A stretch of 64,000 nt of DNA. Source: Sphingobium sp. Leaf26. GTDB lineage: Bacteria > Pseudomonadota > Alphaproteobacteria > Sphingomonadales > Sphingomonadaceae. The notes under the pieces are model-generated. The model ran no database searches and had not been told where the DNA came from. It was given only the letters and a program-made list of their open reading frames with translations. Made by a program: the position numbers and the translations under genes. Shown here in pieces: positions 8,834 to 16,858 of the stretch. Where the stretch lies: positions 16,447 through 80,446 of the forward strand of contig NZ_LMKV01000031.1 of assembly GCF_001421665.1 (NCBI RefSeq), written 5' to 3'. Every line of letters starts with the position of its first letter. Position 1 is the stretch's first letter.

Positions 8834-11038
8834 CTACGCCTTCAGATCATAGCGGTCAGCATCCATCACCTTGGTCCAGGCGGCTACGAAGTCGCGGACG
8901 AACTTCCCGCCCGCATCCGACGAGGCATAGACTTCCGACAAGGCACGCAGTTGCGAATTGGAGCCGAAGGCGAGGTCCGTGCGGGTCGCCGTCCACCGCT
9001 CTTCATTGCTGGCCCGGTCAGTGCCGACGAACGTTTCATCGCTCTTGTCATCCACCTGCTTCCAGGCGGTGTTCATGTCGAGCAGGTTGACGAAAAAGTC
9101 GTTGGTCAATTGCCCGACACGATCCGTGAAGACGCCGTGCGGCGATCCGCCATGATTGGCGCCCAGCACACGCAAGCCCCCGACCAGCACCGTCATTTCC
9201 GGCGCGGACAGGCCCAGCAACTGCGCCCGGTCGACCAGCAATTCCTCGGTCGGCACATTGTAGCGCGTCTGGAGATAGTTGCGGAAGCCGTCCGCCTTCG
9301 GCTCCAGCACCGCAAAGCCCTCCACATCGGTCTGGTCCTGCGACGCATCGGTGCGGCCCGGCGTGAAGGGGACGGTCACGTCATGGCCCGCCGCCTTCGC
9401 CGCCTGCTCGATGCCGACATTGCCGCCCAGCACGATCAGGTCGGCAACCGATGCGCCGCTGTCGCTTGCAATCCCCTCATAGACGGCCAGAACCCGAGCC
9501 AGTTCGGCCGGCTCGTTGACGTCCCAGTCCTTCTGCGGGGCCAGGCGCAGACGACCGCCATTCGCGCCGCCGCGATGGTCCGACCCACGATAGGTGACGG
9601 CAGAGGCCCAGGCGGTCCTGACCAGATCGGCGACCGACAGGCCCGACCCGGCAATCTTCTGCTTGAGCGCGGCGATGTCCGCCTCGCCCAACGTCGGCCC
9701 GGTCGGCGCAGGGATTGGGTCCTGCCAGATCAGGTCTTCGGCGGGGACTTCGGGGCCGAGATAGCGCACCTTCGGCCCCATGTCGCGATGGCACAGCTTG
9801 AACCAGGCGCGGGCGAAGGCATCGGCGAAATAGGCTGGATCAGCCCGGAACTTCTCCATTACCGCGCGATAGGCCGGGTCCACCTTCATCGCCATGTCGG
9901 CGGTGGTCATCATCGTCGGCACCTTGACGCTGCCGTCATGCGCCTTGGGCGCCAGCGTCTCTTGTGGATTGCCGACCGGTTGCCATTGCTTGGCGCCTGC
10001 CGGGCTGCGGACCAGCTCATATTCATGGTCCAGCAGCATGTCGAAATAGCTCATGTCCCAGTTGATCGGCGTCGGCGTCCAGGCGCCCTCGATCCCGCTG
10101 GTGATGGTGTGATCGCCCATGCCGCTTTCATGGCCGCTCTGCCAGCCCAGCCCCTGCTGCGCGATATCCGCGCCTTCGGGTTCCGAACCCACCAGCGACG
10201 CATCGCCCGCACCATGCGCCTTGCCGAACGTATGGCCGCCGGCCGTCAGCGCTGCCGTCTCCTCGTCGTTCATGCCCATGCGCGCAAAGGTTTCGCGAAT
10301 GTCGCGGCCCGACTGGAGCGCGTCGGGATTGCCGCCTGGCCCTTCGGGATTGACATAGATCAGGCCCATCTGGATCGCGGCCAGCGGGCTTTCCAGCGCC
10401 ATGTCCTTGTCCGGCTGGATACGGGTTTCATTGGCCTCGTCACCGACCCAATTTTCTTCCGTGCCCCAGTAGATGTCCTTCTCTGGCTCGAACACGTCCG
10501 CACGCCCGCCGCCGAAGCCGAAGACCGGCCCGCCCATCGATTCGATCGCGACATTGCCGGCCAGGATCATCAGGTCGGCCCAGCTCAGCTTCTGGCCATA
10601 TTTCTGCTTGATCGGCCACAGCAGCCGGCGCGCCTTGTCCAGATTGCCATTGTCCGGCCAGCTATTGAGCGGGGCGAAGCGCTGCGATCCGGACGAAGCG
10701 CCGCCGCGCCCGTCTCCGGTACGATAGGTGCCCGCGCTATGCCAGGCCATGCGGATGAAGAAGGGGCCATAATGGCCATAGTCCGCCGGCCACCAGGGCT
10801 GGCTGTCGGTCATCAGTGCGGTCAGATCGGCCTTCAGCGCGTCATAGTCGATCGACTGGAACGCCGCAGCATAATCGAAATCCTTCTCCAGCGGATTGCC
10901 CGACAGGCCGTTCTGCTGGAGGATGTCCAGCGAGAGCTGATTGGGCCACCAGTCGCGATTGGTTCGCCCCAGCAGCGTGCGCCGCGCGGCCGGGTCCTTC
11001 ATCGGACAGCCCAGCGGGTCAGAGGTCTTGGCATCCAT
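8834..11038 (-). CDS. katG: Catalase-peroxidase KatG
   Basis: The 734-residue heme enzyme has the two-domain layout of KatG and removes hydrogen peroxide by catalase and peroxidase reactions. The N-terminal domain shows the distal site RMAWHSAGTYR (Arg, Trp, His), the tyrosine of GLIYVNPEGP and the methionine of FARMGMND that form the Trp-Tyr-Met adduct, and the proximal GGHTFGKAHG. The C-terminal half is the degenerate repeat (VRTAWASAVTYRGSDHRGG). CAGGAG ahead of ATG 11038 fixes the start; the longer frame to 11194 has no support. A strong terminator follows. A palindromic site upstream at 11120 may take part in control. Confidence 0.97.
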   Translation of the reverse strand: MDAKTSDPLGCPMKDPAARRTLLGRTNRDWWPNQLSLDILQQNGLSGNPLEKDFDYAAAFQSIDYDALKADLTALMTDSQPWWPADYGHYGPFFIRMAWHSAGTYRTGDGRGGASSGSQRFAPLNSWPDNGNLDKARRLLWPIKQKYGQKLSWADLMILAGNVAIESMGGPVFGFGGGRADVFEPEKDIYWGTEENWVGDEANETRIQPDKDMALESPLAAIQMGLIYVNPEGPGGNPDALQSGRDIRETFARMGMNDEETAALTAGGHTFGKAHGAGDASLVGSEPEGADIAQQGLGWQSGHESGMGDHTITSGIEGAWTPTPINWDMSYFDMLLDHEYELVRSPAGAKQWQPVGNPQETLAPKAHDGSVKVPTMMTTADMAMKVDPAYRAVMEKFRADPAYFADAFARAWFKLCHRDMGPKVRYLGPEVPAEDLIWQDPIPAPTGPTLGEADIAALKQKIAGSGLSVADLVRTAWASAVTYRGSDHRGGANGGRLRLAPQKDWDVNEPAELARVLAVYEGIASDSGASVADLIVLGGNVGIEQAAKAAGHDVTVPFTPGRTDASQDQTDVEGFAVLEPKADGFRNYLQTRYNVPTEELLVDRAQLLGLSAPEMTVLVGGLRVLGANHGGSPHGVFTDRVGQLTNDFFVNLLDMNTAWKQVDDKSDETFVGTDRASNEERWTATRTDLAFGSNSQLRALSEVYASSDAGGKFVRDFVAAWTKVMDADRYDLKA

Positions 11039-11119
11039 GATTATTCTCCTGTCATTTCCCTGCGGCATATTTGTAGAAGCGCGCACCGCCCGATCCAAAC
11101 CGGGAATCTTGCTCTGTCT

Positions 11120-11136
11120 GATCGATAATATCGGTC
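11120..11136. promoter_or_regulatory. Quasi-palindrome upstream of katG
   Basis: GATCGATAATATCGGTC contains a perfect core CGATA-A-TATCG (11123-11133) and lies about 85 bases before the katG start. The rest of the 225-base gap between katG and the TetR gene shows no gene. Peroxide-responsive control (OxyR or Fur type) would be expected for katG, but the full OxyR spacing is not visible, so the binding protein is unknown. Confidence 0.35.
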
Positions 11137-11263
11137 GAAGGCACGGCGATGACCGCCATCGTCCATCACCGCACAGACGGGCATGGCGAAGCATGCTCCG
11201 ACATCATGCGGCTTTCAATGCAGAAAGGGCAAAGACGTCGTGGCTGCGAAAGGAATGTCTGCG

Positions 11264-11911
11264 TCAGTCGCGCGGCGTCAGACCGCCCAAGGCGATATCG
11301 ACCAGCTTCTCGGCCACCTCCTGCGGACGCAATGGCCCGGCCGGATCGTGCCAGCGCGCCGGCCAGTTGAGCGCCCCCGCCAGCGCGAAGGAGGCGAATC
11401 GCACGTCCACCGGTGCGATCGACCCGTCGGCGATTCCCTCTGCGATCATGGCCCGCACCGCCGCGTCGATCTCCCGCTTGCGCGCACGAAAGCGGGTGGC
11501 GCTGTCCATCGACAGCACTTCCTCATTGGTGCGGATCACGCAGCGGCCGAAATCGTCCATATTGATGCAGGCATAGCGCAGCAGGAAGGCGCGCAGCCGG
11601 TCATGGCCGCTGCCCGGCGCACCGGCTGCCGCTTCCGCCGCTTCGCGCAGCATGGACAGGCCGCGATTGACGCATTCGACCAGCACCTGCTCCTTGTTGC
11701 CCAGATAATGGTAGATGGTCGGCTTGCTGATGCCCAGGCTCGCGGCGACATCGTCCAGCGAGGCGGCATGATAGCCGCGCGCATTGAACATGCGCACCGC
11801 CGCCAGCAGCACGGCCTCCCGCTTTTCCGCCCGATCCTGCTCCCGCTCAGCCTTGCTGCGAAAGGGCGAGGTGGGCGCGGGGGCGGGCGTGATGGCGACG
11901 GACTTGGACAA
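11264..11911 (-). CDS. TetR/AcrR family transcriptional regulator of fatty acyl-CoA operon
   Basis: The 215-residue product has an N-terminal TetR helix-turn-helix (ASLDDVAASLGISKPTIYHYLGNKEQVL, about residues 45-72) after a short charged leader, then an all-helical ligand domain. The start is the TTG at 11911, preceded six bases earlier by a perfect AAGGAG; ATGs at 11938 and 11959 have no ribosome site. It faces the acyl-CoA dehydrogenase-thiolase-SDR operon, and twin operators lie in the gap. Such regulators commonly sense acyl-CoA esters; the ligand here is inferred only by context. Confidence 0.88.
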   Translation of the reverse strand: MSKSVAITPAPAPTSPFRSKAEREQDRAEKREAVLLAAVRMFNARGYHAASLDDVAASLGISKPTIYHYLGNKEQVLVECVNRGLSMLREAAEAAAGAPGSGHDRLRAFLLRYACINMDDFGRCVIRTNEEVLSMDSATRFRARKREIDAAVRAMIAEGIADGSIAPVDVRFASFALAGALNWPARWHDPAGPLRPQEVAEKLVDIALGGLTPRD

Positions 11912-11962
11912 TGGGCGCTCCTTGGACCTGCCGGGCATTGACAAGAAACGCCGGAACAATCA

Positions 11963-11999
11963 ATATACTCGCAAGTATAGAAAATACGAGTGAGTATAT
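11963..11999. promoter_or_regulatory. Twin TetR-type operators overlapping the acyl-CoA dehydrogenase start
   Basis: Two 14-bp imperfect palindromes, ATACTCGCAAGTAT (11965-11978) and ATACGAGTGAGTAT (11984-11997), lie 19 bases apart. The larger block 11963-11978/11984-11999 is itself an inverted repeat with 13 of 16 pairs. The pattern TACTnnnnAGTA is the form used by several acyl-CoA-responsive TetR proteins. A possible -35 TTGACA is at 11938-11943. The second site runs into the ATG at 11998, so a bound repressor would block both transcription and the start region. Confidence 0.68.
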
Positions 12000-13122
12000 G
12001 CTGACGGACATTCAGGCTGCCATCCGCGACACGGTGCGTGATTTCGCGCAGGACACCATCCGCCCGCACAGCGCCCGTTTCGAATCGGAAGGTGGCTATC
12101 CGCCTGCCTTGTTCGAGGACATGGCCGGCCTTGGCCTGTGGGGCATGACCGCCCCCGAAGCCTTTGGCGGGGCGGAGGCCGATGCCGTTTCTTACGCTCT
12201 GGCGCTGATGGAGATCGCGGCGGCGGACGGCGCGCTCTCCACCATCGTCTCGATCCAGAACAGCATCCTCGTCTCCGGCCTGCTCAAGGATGGCAGCGAC
12301 GAGCAAAAGGCCCGCTTCCTGCCCGACCTGATCGGCGGGCGGACCATAGGCGCCTTCGCCCTGACCGAAGCCGACGCCGGCTCCGATGCCTCGGCCGTGC
12401 GTACGCGCGCGGTCAAGGTGGATGGCGGCTGGCGCATCACCGGCGCAAAGCAGTTCATCACGTCGGGCAAGATTGCCGGGCTGGTGATGATCATCGCGCT
12501 TACCGACCCGGAGGCGGGCAAGAAAGGCCTGTCCGCCTTCATCGTGCCCACCGACCGGCCCGGCTATGGCGTGGACAAGGTCGAGCACAAGATGGGGCAG
12601 GGCGCGTCCGACACCTGCGCGCTGCGTTTCGACGACATGTTCGTGGAGGATGACCTGCTGATCGGGCAGCCGGGGCAGGGCTATCGCATTGCACTCGCCA
12701 ACCTCGAAACCGGCCGCATCGGCATCGCCGCGCAGTGCGTCGGCATGGCGCAGGCCGCGCTGGAGATTGCCATCGCCTATGCCAAGGATCGCAAAAGTTT
12801 CGGCAAGGCGATCATCGACCATCAGGCGGTGGGCTTCCGCCTCGCCGACCTCGCCACCCGTCTGGAGGCGGCACGGCAACTCGTCCTGCATGCCGCACGG
12901 ACCAAGGATGCGGGCCTGCCCTGCCTGTCCGAAGCCTCGATGGCGAAGCTGTTCGCGTCCGAAGCGGCCGAGGCGATCGTGTCCGGCGCGATGCAGACGC
13001 TGGGCGGCTATGGCTATCTGGAGGAATATGGCGTGGCCAAAATCTATCGCGACGTGCGCGTCTGCCAGATTTACGAAGGCACGTCTGACATTCAGCGCAT
13101 GGTGATCGCGCGCAGCCTTTAA
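11998..13122 (+). CDS. Acyl-CoA dehydrogenase (short/branched-chain type)
   Basis: The 374-residue flavoprotein oxidises an acyl-CoA to the trans-2-enoyl-CoA. It has the N-terminal helical domain, the FAD-binding stretch AFALTEADAGSDAS, the middle beta domain with TGAKQFITSG, and the C-terminal helices ending in IYEGTSDIQRMVIARSL. The Glu of YEG is the catalytic base position in short- and medium-chain enzymes. The ATG at 11998 has only a poor ribosome site (GAGTGAG) and lies within a TetR operator. It leads an operon with a thiolase (24 bases on) and an SDR dehydrogenase, suggesting branched or short-chain acyl-CoA breakdown. Confidence 0.92.
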   Translation: MLTDIQAAIRDTVRDFAQDTIRPHSARFESEGGYPPALFEDMAGLGLWGMTAPEAFGGAEADAVSYALALMEIAAADGALSTIVSIQNSILVSGLLKDGSDEQKARFLPDLIGGRTIGAFALTEADAGSDASAVRTRAVKVDGGWRITGAKQFITSGKIAGLVMIIALTDPEAGKKGLSAFIVPTDRPGYGVDKVEHKMGQGASDTCALRFDDMFVEDDLLIGQPGQGYRIALANLETGRIGIAAQCVGMAQAALEIAIAYAKDRKSFGKAIIDHQAVGFRLADLATRLEAARQLVLHAARTKDAGLPCLSEASMAKLFASEAAEAIVSGAMQTLGGYGYLEEYGVAKIYRDVRVCQIYEGTSDIQRMVIARSL

Positions 13123-13146
13123 CGTCGCTATTTCAGGAGAGAGATT

Positions 13147-14331
13147 ATGCAGGACGATCCGGTCGTCATCGCCAGCTATGCCCGCACGCCGATGGGCGGG
13201 TTCCAGGGCATATTTTCGCCGCTCAAGGCCACCGAGTTGGGCGCCGCCGCCGTCAAGGCCGCCGTCGAGCGTGCGGGCGTGGCGAGCGACGCCATCGACC
13301 GCATCTATATGGGCTGCGTCCTGCCGGCCGGTCTGGGGCAGGCGCCCGCGCGACAGGCGGCTCTGGGCGCCGGCCTTGGCCTCAATACCGAAGCCACCAC
13401 CGTCAACAAGATGTGCGGGTCCGGCATGCAGGCCGCGATCATGGCGCATGAAGCGCTGTCGTCCGGCGCGGCCGACATCGTGATTGCCGGCGGCATGGAA
13501 AGCATGACCAACGCGCCCTATGCCCTGCCCAAGCATCGCAGTGGCGCGCGCATCGGCCATGACCGCATCATCGACACGATGATGATGGACGGGCTGGAGG
13601 ACGCCTATGAACCCGGCAAGGCGATGGGCGTCTTCGCCGAGGAAGCGGTGCGCGACTATCAGTTCACGCGCGAGGATCAGGACGCTTATGCGATCCGATC
13701 GCTCGAACGCGCCAATGCTGCGATCGGCAGCGGCGCCTTCGCCCGCGAAATCACGCCGGTCACGGTGAAGGGCCGGGGCGGCGATATGATCGTCGATACC
13801 GACGAACAGCCGGGCAAGGCCAGGCCCGACAAGATTCCCGTGCTCAAACCCGCCTTCGTCAAGGACGGCACCATCACCGCCGCCAATGCCTCCTCCATTT
13901 CGGATGGTGCGGCGGCTCTGGTCATGACCCGTGCCAGCGTGGCGGCGAAGCTGGGCCTCAAGACCGTGGCGAAGGTCGTCGCGACCGCCGGCCATGCGCA
14001 TGAGCCGTCCAAATTCACCACCGCGCCCGTCCCCGCCATGCGCAAGGTGCTGGACAAGGCCGGCTGGTCGGTCGCCGACGTCGACCTGTTCGAAGTCAAC
14101 GAAGCCTTTGCCGTGGTCGCCATGATCGCCGCCAAGGAACTGGGCATCCCGGACGACCGGATCAACGTCAATGGCGGCGCGACCGCGCTCGGTCATCCGA
14201 TCGGCGCGTCGGGCGCGCGCATCCTGGCGACGCTGATCGCCGCGCTGGAGACGCGCGGCCTGAAGCGCGGGGTGGCGAGCCTGTGCATCGGCGGCGGCGA
14301 AGCCACCGCCATGGCCGTCGAACTGATCTGA
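13147..14331 (+). CDS. Acetyl-CoA C-acyltransferase (thiolase)
   Basis: The 394-residue thiolase cleaves 3-ketoacyl-CoA to acetyl-CoA plus a shortened acyl-CoA, or runs in reverse. The acylated cysteine is Cys90 in NKMCGSGMQ. The NEAF motif, the histidine of GHPIGASG (about residue 350) and the second cysteine in SLCIGGGEA near the C-terminus complete the active site. AGGAGAG ahead of ATG 13147 is a good ribosome site. The gene is the middle of the TetR-controlled operon, with 15 bases to the following SDR gene. Confidence 0.95.
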   Translation: MQDDPVVIASYARTPMGGFQGIFSPLKATELGAAAVKAAVERAGVASDAIDRIYMGCVLPAGLGQAPARQAALGAGLGLNTEATTVNKMCGSGMQAAIMAHEALSSGAADIVIAGGMESMTNAPYALPKHRSGARIGHDRIIDTMMMDGLEDAYEPGKAMGVFAEEAVRDYQFTREDQDAYAIRSLERANAAIGSGAFAREITPVTVKGRGGDMIVDTDEQPGKARPDKIPVLKPAFVKDGTITAANASSISDGAAALVMTRASVAAKLGLKTVAKVVATAGHAHEPSKFTTAPVPAMRKVLDKAGWSVADVDLFEVNEAFAVVAMIAAKELGIPDDRINVNGGATALGHPIGASGARILATLIAALETRGLKRGVASLCIGGGEATAMAVELI

Positions 14332-14346
14332 ACGGAGAGGAATGAA

Positions 14347-15108
14347 ATGGACATCAACGGCGTAGCGGCGATCGTCACCGGCGGCGCATCCGGCCTGGGC
14401 AAGGCGACCGCCACGATGCTGGCGCAGCAAGGGGCGAAGGTCGCGATCTTCGACCTGAATGAGGAGGCTGGACAGGCGACGGCGCAGGCGCTGGGTGGTG
14501 TCTATGTCGCTGTCAACGTTGCCGACGACGCCAGCGTCGCGGCAGGGCTGGACGCGGCGGAAGCAGCGCATGGCGTCGCCCGCATCCTCGTCAACTGCGC
14601 GGGCATCGCCCCGGCGGTAAAGACCGTGGGCAAGGAAAATGCGCCGCACCCGCTCGACACCTTCGCCAGGACGGTGACGGTCAACCTGATCGGCAGCTTC
14701 AACGTCATTGCCAAATTCTCCGCCCGGCTCGCGGCGGCGGACGAGGTGGATGGCGAACGCGGCGTGATCGTCAACACCGCCTCGGTCGCGGCCTATGACG
14801 GGCAGATCGGCCAGGCCGCCTACAGCGCATCCAAGGGCGGCGTCGTCGGCATGACCCTGCCGATCGCCCGTGACCTTGCCCAGCACAAGATCCGCGTGAT
14901 GACCATCGCGCCGGGCATCTTCCTGACGCCGATGCTGGAGGCATTTCCACAGAATGTGCAGGACGCCCTTGGCGCGCAGGTGCCGCATCCCAGTCGTCTG
15001 GGCAAGCCCGCCGAATATGCGCAACTGGTGGAAAGCATCGTGCGTAATCCGATGCTGAACGGCGACGTCATCCGATTGGATGGCGCGATCCGCATGGCGC
15101 CGCGCTAA
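14347..15108 (+). CDS. SDR 3-hydroxyacyl-CoA dehydrogenase (HSD10-like)
   Basis: The 253-residue short-chain dehydrogenase has TGGASGLGKA at 11-20 (NAD binding), NCAG at 83-86, Ser146 in NTAS, Tyr159 and Lys163 in YSASK. The pattern with a long C-terminal substrate loop (FLTPMLEAFPQNVQDALG) is typical of type II 3-hydroxyacyl-CoA dehydrogenases, which act on short and 2-methyl-branched 3-hydroxyacyl-CoA. Together with the upstream dehydrogenase and thiolase it supplies three of the four beta-oxidation steps; no enoyl-CoA hydratase is in the operon. A rightward terminator lies at 15191. Confidence 0.92.
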   Translation: MDINGVAAIVTGGASGLGKATATMLAQQGAKVAIFDLNEEAGQATAQALGGVYVAVNVADDASVAAGLDAAEAAHGVARILVNCAGIAPAVKTVGKENAPHPLDTFARTVTVNLIGSFNVIAKFSARLAAADEVDGERGVIVNTASVAAYDGQIGQAAYSASKGGVVGMTLPIARDLAQHKIRVMTIAPGIFLTPMLEAFPQNVQDALGAQVPHPSRLGKPAEYAQLVESIVRNPMLNGDVIRLDGAIRMAPR

Positions 15109-15111
15109 ACG

Positions 15112-15147
15112 AAAAAGCCCCCGGACCGGTGTGCAGCCCGGTCCGGG
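15112..15147 (-). terminator. Rho-independent terminator for the leftward GH13 operon
   Basis: Read leftward, CCCGGACCGG (15147-15138) pairs with CCGGTCCGGG (15129-15120) around an 8-base loop and is followed by GGCTTTTT. It lies beyond the alpha-glucosidase stop at 15235, after the opposing terminator. Confidence 0.8.
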
Positions 15148-15190
15148 AGCGGGGGAGACCGGCCTCAAAGACCGGATTGGAAAGGCCCTT

Positions 15191-15226
15191 GCCCTCCGTA
15201 CGCGCCGCGCGGACGGAGGGCATTTT
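15191..15226 (+). terminator. Rho-independent terminator for the acyl-CoA dehydrogenase-thiolase-SDR operon
   Basis: GCCCTCCGT (15191-15199) pairs with ACGGAGGGC (15213-15221) and is followed by ATTTTC. It faces rightward between the SDR gene and the convergent alpha-glucosidase gene. Confidence 0.78.
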
Positions 15227-15234
15227 CTGTTGTC

Positions 15235-16842
15235 CTATTCCTCGATCACCAGCGCGCCGAAGGGCGGCAGCGTGCCCGGCGTAGCGCCATTGATGGCGGC
15301 GAGCAGCGTGTTGGTCGGCGCGATCTCCGTGGGCCATGCGGCCGGTTCACCCGACAGGTTGAACAGGCAGAGCAGCGACTGGCCATCGGCTTGTCGGCGG
15401 AAGAGCAGGCGCTGGTCGTCCGCGACCAGTATCTCCAGACTGCCATGGCGCAGCGCCGGGTTCCCCTTGCGCAGGGCCAGCATGGCGCGCGTGTGGTTGA
15501 GCAGGGACGCCGCGTCGGCTTCCTGCGCGTCGACGGCGCGGGCGAGATTGTCGTCACCCACCGGCAGCCACGGTTCTGCGGCGCTAAAGCCCGCCTGCGC
15601 CGCGCTCGCCGCCCAGGGCAGCGGCGTGCGCGCGCCGTCGCGTGACAGGGTCAGCGGCCAGTTGGCGATGGCTTCGGGGTCTTGCAGACGCTCGAAAGGG
15701 ATATCGACCTGGGTGACGCCCAGTTCTTCGCCCTGATAAAGAATGGCGTTGCCGCGCAGCGCCACCAGCAATATCGCCTTCAGCCGGCCGAAGGCGGGGC
15801 GATCGTCGGGCGCGCACCAGCGCGACACCGCGCGCGGGGCGTCATGATTCTCGAACGCCCAGCTTGGCCAGCCAAGGCCCGGTTCGTCCGGCCAGCGCGC
15901 GACCGTTTCGGCGACCAGCGCCGGCGTCAGCTTGTCGGCATAGAGGAAGTTGAAGCCATAGGCGCTGTTGAGGTGGCTTTCGCCCGCCGTATAGGCCTTC
16001 ATCTCCGTTTCGGAGAGGTCGCCGCCGACTTCGGCCACGGTGAAGATCGCACCATATTCGTCGCATAATGTGCGGATGCGTTTGATGAAGTCGACCACGC
16101 CGGGGTGGGACTGGCTATATTGTTTGATCTGATAATCGAAGGAGCGGGTGCGCGGCTTGCCGGTGTCTGGCGCGGGCGGATTGTCGCGCAGCAGCGGGTC
16201 GTGCATCGAATGGTTGAGCGCGTCGAGGCGGAAGCCGTCGACGCCGCGATCCAGCCAGAAGCGCATGGCCCCCAGCAGCGCATCCTGCACCGCCGGGTTA
16301 TGCACGTTAAGCTGGGGCTGGCTGCTCAGAAACTGGTGCATATAATATTGGCGGCGGCGTCCGTCCCATGTCCAGGCCGGCCCGCCGAAGACCGACTGCC
16401 AGTTGTTGGGCGGGGTGCCATCCGCCTTCGGATCGGCCCAGACGAACCAGTCGGCCTTGTCGCCGGTCCGGCTGGCGCGGCTTTGCCTGAACCAGTCGTG
16501 CAGGTCGGAGCTATGGGCGTAAACCTGATCGATCGTGACCTTGAGGCCAAGATCATGGGCGCGGGCGACCAATGCGTCGAAATCGCCGAGCGTGCCGAAG
16601 ATCGGATCCACATCGCAATAATCGGCAATATCATAGCCGAAATCCCGCATCGGGGAGGTGAAGAAGGGCGAAATCCAGATCGCGTCCGCGCCGAGCCGGG
16701 CGATATGCTCCAGCCGCTGGGTGATGCCGTTCAGGTCGCCGATGCCGTCGCCATTGCTGTCCTGAAAGCTGCGCGGATAGATTTGGTAGATCACCGCCCC
16801 CTTCCACCAGGGTTGATCGGTCGATGTCGTCGCAAGCGTCAT
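15235..16842 (-). CDS. Alpha-glucosidase, GH13 (subfamily 23-like)
   Basis: The 535-residue GH13 enzyme releases glucose from the non-reducing end of maltodextrins. It begins PWWKGAVIYQIYPRSF and carries the sugar-binding QVYAHSSDLH region, the nucleophile Asp207 in DGFRLDALN, the acid/base Glu271 in VAEVGG and the stabiliser Asp334 in ENHDAPR. No signal peptide is seen, so it acts in the cytoplasm. The start ATG 16842 lies 16 bases after the amylase stop; the longer frame reaching 17325 only shadows the amylase gene. With the amylase and TonB receptor it forms a maltodextrin operon that ends in a terminator. Confidence 0.94.
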   Translation of the reverse strand: MTLATTSTDQPWWKGAVIYQIYPRSFQDSNGDGIGDLNGITQRLEHIARLGADAIWISPFFTSPMRDFGYDIADYCDVDPIFGTLGDFDALVARAHDLGLKVTIDQVYAHSSDLHDWFRQSRASRTGDKADWFVWADPKADGTPPNNWQSVFGGPAWTWDGRRRQYYMHQFLSSQPQLNVHNPAVQDALLGAMRFWLDRGVDGFRLDALNHSMHDPLLRDNPPAPDTGKPRTRSFDYQIKQYSQSHPGVVDFIKRIRTLCDEYGAIFTVAEVGGDLSETEMKAYTAGESHLNSAYGFNFLYADKLTPALVAETVARWPDEPGLGWPSWAFENHDAPRAVSRWCAPDDRPAFGRLKAILLVALRGNAILYQGEELGVTQVDIPFERLQDPEAIANWPLTLSRDGARTPLPWAASAAQAGFSAAEPWLPVGDDNLARAVDAQEADAASLLNHTRAMLALRKGNPALRHGSLEILVADDQRLLFRRQADGQSLLCLFNLSGEPAAWPTEIAPTNTLLAAINGATPGTLPPFGALVIEE

Positions 16843-16858
16843 GAAGGCGTTTCCGTTT

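Noticed and set aside
11120..11136. An OxyR box ahead of katG
   Set aside because: A palindrome is present but the four spaced ATAG/CTAT elements of an OxyR site are not, so only a generic site is listed.
11536..15168. A 1210-codon open frame on the minus strand
   Set aside because: It runs antisense to the acyl-CoA dehydrogenase, thiolase and SDR genes, has low-complexity His/Arg/Asp-rich translation and no domain; it is a by-product of GC-rich codon use. The same applies to long antisense frames at 1469-3031, 8951-11128, 19378-21639, 42483-44150 and 50866-52731.
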